This document shows positions 62,030 through 64,000 of a stretch of 64,000 nt of DNA, piece after piece. The first letter of the stretch is position 1; every line of letters starts with the position of its first letter. The stretch spans positions 15,001 through 79,000 of the forward strand of contig NZ_JAYMYJ010000082.1 in NCBI RefSeq assembly GCF_035668035.1, in the 5' to 3' direction. The notes under the pieces were generated by a model. The model did not search any database. It was not told the DNA's origin and was given only the letters and a program-made list of their open reading frames with translations. This DNA comes from Thiothrix phosphatis (GTDB taxonomy: Bacteria; Pseudomonadota; Gammaproteobacteria; Thiotrichales; Thiotrichaceae). A program made the translations under genes and the position numbers.

Positions 62030-62855
62030 CAGGTTTTCCTTTGCCCACCTGTTCACTGACAGGTTCTTCAAAATAGTAAATGCCCACTCCCGCACGCATG
62101 CGCCCGCTTCCCCCAACCTGCGGATTGCCGTCCCGATCCTGTGTAGCCAGCCACTGGTTGAACCTGACAAGCAAGTCCATACCATCCTTACCGACCATTT
62201 CCTTGAGAACAGGCAAGGCTTCGACCGGCAAATTGTCGTAACTGACCTTGCGCTGAAAATACAATTGGCGGCGATCTTCCACCCTCATATTGTGGTCAAT
62301 GGTGGCAATCAGGGCAGAAACATCTGTCCCCAGAATGCCCAGTTTTTCGTTTTCATCGGCATGCGGGATATAGCCATCCCCCAGCAAACGCACGAATTCA
62401 CCATCCACCACAACAGCACCGACCCGATCCATTTCCCGCAACATTGCCCGATAGGGCATATCACCACTGTAACGGCTGACCAAGGCAGAGAAACTTCCCC
62501 TCTCTCCCAGTATCGGCAGCACAGCAGGTTTTCCCTCTGCATTGAGAAATTCGGCATCCTGCAACCAGCCTGTCATGACCCGCACCCCCCGGTTGTAACT
62601 GCCGGTTGGCGCCAGATCATCCTCATCCGCCACTTGTCGCAACTGGGCGACTTCCTTACGGGTCAAGCCTGTAGCAATAGCGATGCGTGAAGTCGTCGGG
62701 CGCTCTCCGTCGGCTTTCAACAGCTCTTCGGATGCTTCCACATAAACCTGCTTTGCCAACTGGCTGAACTCGCCAAAAGCCATTCCTTTCCGGTGCAGAA
62801 TGCGCACCAGCGGCTTGAGGATTTTGCGGGCAGCTCGGTATAGCATATGAGTCAT
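62019..62855 (-). CDS. DUF6502 protein with helix-turn-helix
   Basis: 278 residues from ATG 62855. The N-terminus (RAARKILKPLVRILHRKGMA, FGEFSQLAKQVYVEASEELL) is the DUF6502 pattern. RPTTSRIAIATGLTRKEVAQ (residues about 52-71) is a convincing HTH, so it is probably a transcription factor. A perfect palindrome TTGGGATTTTATTCCCAA ends 4 nt before its start codon. It likely controls itself and the cotranscribed DUF5666 lipoprotein gene. Confidence 0.85.
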   Translation of the reverse strand: MTHMLYRAARKILKPLVRILHRKGMAFGEFSQLAKQVYVEASEELLKADGERPTTSRIAIATGLTRKEVAQLRQVADEDDLAPTGSYNRGVRVMTGWLQDAEFLNAEGKPAVLPILGERGSFSALVSRYSGDMPYRAMLREMDRVGAVVVDGEFVRLLGDGYIPHADENEKLGILGTDVSALIATIDHNMRVEDRRQLYFQRKVSYDNLPVEALPVLKEMVGKDGMDLLVRFNQWLATQDRDGNPQVGGSGRMRAGVGIYYFEEPVSEQVGKGKPDED

Positions 62856-62858
62856 AAC

Positions 62859-62876
62859 TTGGGATTTTATTCCCAA
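62859..62876. promoter_or_regulatory. Palindrome TTGGGA-N6-TCCCAA, copy 1
   Basis: Perfect 6-bp arms around TTTTAT, 4-21 nt upstream of the DUF6502 start. It is identical in its arms and flanks (AACTTGGGA...TCCCAAAA) to the copy at 63929-63946. Likely operator, possibly overlapping the translation start signals. Confidence 0.65.
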
Positions 62877-62987
62877 AAGATAAAAATATCAAAATCAGAC
62901 CAAGCATTTTCCGGTTGCATACCAACATTATTAGACATATGCCATACATGTGTTGGTAATAAGGAAGGGGAAAAGCGACCGATGCCA

Positions 62988-63198
62988 CTACTCCCCAAGA
63001 AGCAGCATGTTGCCCGAAGCCGGATCGAAACGGCACATCACCAGCAGCCATGATGCCGTTCCTTTGGTGATCGGGGAAAATCAAGACAAAAGGTTTGGCC
63101 GGAATCGTCAGGATAAAGGTGTCCTTGCTGGTCATGGCGGAAAGCTAGGCTTGCAGGGGTATTGTTTGCAGACTGGCTTTCCATACATGGGCCACTAA
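62988..63198 (-). pseudogene. Degraded fccB fragment
   Basis: On the minus strand, VAHVWKASLQTIPLQA-stop-LSAMTSKDTFILTIPAKP aligns with fccB residues 151-186 (VPHAWKAGPQTTLLQQQLAA, MPTGGTFIMTIPGAP), with a TAG where CAG would be. After a frame change, GTASWLLVMCRFDPASGNML aligns with fccB near residues 364-384 (TTASWLTAVFAYDAATGTMQ), then a stop. The intervening 175 codons are missing. It is a remnant of a second sulfide dehydrogenase flavoprotein gene. It occupies most of the 429-bp stretch between DUF6502 and the LuxR gene. Confidence 0.8.
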
Positions 63199-63284
63199 TG
63201 CACTATGGGGCAGGCATGGATAAGCGGGGAAAACTTACCTACACTGTTACCCTTCACCAGATACCAAAAACATAGATCACCAAC

Positions 63285-63830
63285 ATGTTTCGCCCCAAAG
63301 ACTCTTTTTTCATCGCGCTGCTAATATTCATTACCTTCCTGAATGGCATCGACTTCTACAACGACATGCAGGAAGAGGGTCACAATCAACTGCATCTGGC
63401 ACTTGAAGCGCTGATCATTCTGGTTTCACTCTCCGGCGTCAGCTACCTGATCCGGGAAGTCCGCCAGCGGCGCCGTGAAATCGAAGCCCTGACGAAACAA
63501 CTGAAAATTACCCACGCCGACCTCTCCGCCACCCGTGAAACATTGGATGAAACCCGCGCCAGCCTCTCCGAACTAGACAACAAACGCATCCAGGCCAGCC
63601 GTCAGTACGGCGAAGTCATCCAAGAACAACTGGAAGCATGGGATTTCACCACCAGTGAGAAGGAAGTCGCCCTGCTGCTGCTGAAAGGCCTGAGTTTTGA
63701 CGAAATCGCCAACGTGCGCGACACCAAGGAAAAAACCGTCCGCCAACAGGCAACCGCCATCTATCGTAAATCCGGCCTCAACGGGCGGCACGAATTCGCC
63801 GCCTGGTTCTTCGAAGATTTTCTCAGCTGA
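63285..63830 (+). CDS. Membrane-anchored LuxR-type HTH protein
   Basis: 181 residues. Two hydrophobic helices (8-24, FFIALLIFITFLNGIDF; 38-56, LALEALIILVSLSGVSYLI) enclose a 13-residue loop; a coiled coil follows (about 57-118, RRREIEALTKQLKITHADLS), then a LuxR/GerE HTH (121-178, TTSEKEVALLLLKGLSFDEI, TVRQQATAIYRKSGLNGRHE). A membrane-tethered DNA-binding protein of this plan could respond to envelope state. No RBS of strength is seen. Confidence 0.85.
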   Translation: MFRPKDSFFIALLIFITFLNGIDFYNDMQEEGHNQLHLALEALIILVSLSGVSYLIREVRQRRREIEALTKQLKITHADLSATRETLDETRASLSELDNKRIQASRQYGEVIQEQLEAWDFTTSEKEVALLLLKGLSFDEIANVRDTKEKTVRQQATAIYRKSGLNGRHEFAAWFFEDFLS

Positions 63831-63928
63831 TCAAGCATCTGCAACGAAAAGCCGGATTTTTCCCCGCATAAGACATTTGCCCGATCAAGGCGAACATGAC
63901 AGTTTGTTCATTTGACCCTTGCGCAAAC

Positions 63929-63946
63929 TTGGGAATATTATCCCAA
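63929..63946. promoter_or_regulatory. Palindrome TTGGGA-N6-TCCCAA, copy 2
   Basis: TTGGGAATATTATCCCAA, 98 nt after the LuxR-type gene and just before a hairpin. The arms and flanks match copy 1 at 62859. It may control a gene beyond the right edge of the window. Confidence 0.6.
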
Positions 63947-63958
63947 AAAAGTAAGTAT

Positions 63959-63981
63959 CCCCCGGCAAAGCCGGGGGCTTT
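63959..63981 (+). terminator. Hairpin near the right edge
   Basis: CCCCCGGC-AAA-GCCGGGGG followed by CTTTAG. Strong stem, short T run. Probably the terminator of the LuxR-type gene, although copy 2 of the palindrome lies between them. Confidence 0.6.
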
Positions 63982-64000
63982 AGAATATGTGAGCCGCTCA

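Overview
The window looks like chromosomal DNA of a sulfur-oxidising gammaproteobacterium of the Thiothrix/Thiotrichales type. This is inferred from a flavocytochrome c sulfide dehydrogenase gene pair, a trimeric porin, LPS-core genes, an Xps-like type II secretion block and the general style of the proteins; no 16S gene is present. Most of the window is G+C-rich, tightly packed and arranged in operons with overlapping stop and start codons. About 13-20 kb is different: visibly A+T-rich, with a transposase relic and a small transposable element.

Layout. 1-3 kb: a secreted protein cut by the left edge, then a DUF2157/GDYXXLXY membrane pair. 3-12 kb (minus strand): hldE, hscC with a J-domain/RDD partner, an FAD oxidoreductase, a BPSS1780-type membrane protein, an aldo/keto reductase, waaA, a haem lipoprotein and a 2Fe-2S ferredoxin. 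12-20 kb: an orphan PD-(D/E)XK protein; a large secreted protein with TSP3, propeller and TIG-like repeats, interrupted by a 100-N assembly gap; a class 3 lipase; an XRE/NBR1-Ig regulator; an IS3 relic; and a PEBP gene split by a 188-bp MITE with a 10-bp target duplication. 20-33 kb: lpxL, slyD, tpx, SCP2 and DUF302 proteins, amt, a very large FAD/Fe-S oxidoreductase, a porin, and rplM-rpsI.

33.6-43.8 kb is one long minus-strand operon for a surface glycan exported by a Wzm/Wzt ABC transporter. It has three GT2 glycosyltransferases, a HAD-type 687-residue protein, a methyltransferase, an acyltransferase-like protein and a periplasmic prolyl isomerase. 43.9-50.8 kb: a secreted surface protein and the type II secretion genes gspL-M-N-D with a small lipoprotein. 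tRNA-Ser(GGA) follows at 51 kb. 51.3-54 kb: a hybrid sensor kinase and a separate Hpt protein. 54-59 kb: a Cus-type copper/silver efflux system (small Cys/His-rich protein, cusB, cusA) in which cusA carries an in-frame 111-bp palindromic element. 59-64 kb: the sulfide dehydrogenase pair (fccB, haem lipoprotein), a DUF6502/DUF5666 pair, a degraded second fccB fragment, a membrane-anchored LuxR-type protein, and two copies of an 18-bp palindrome TTGGGA-N6-TCCCAA.

The observations most worth following are the MITE, the in-frame palindromic insertion in cusA, the fccB relic, and the paired palindrome around the DUF6502/LuxR locus.
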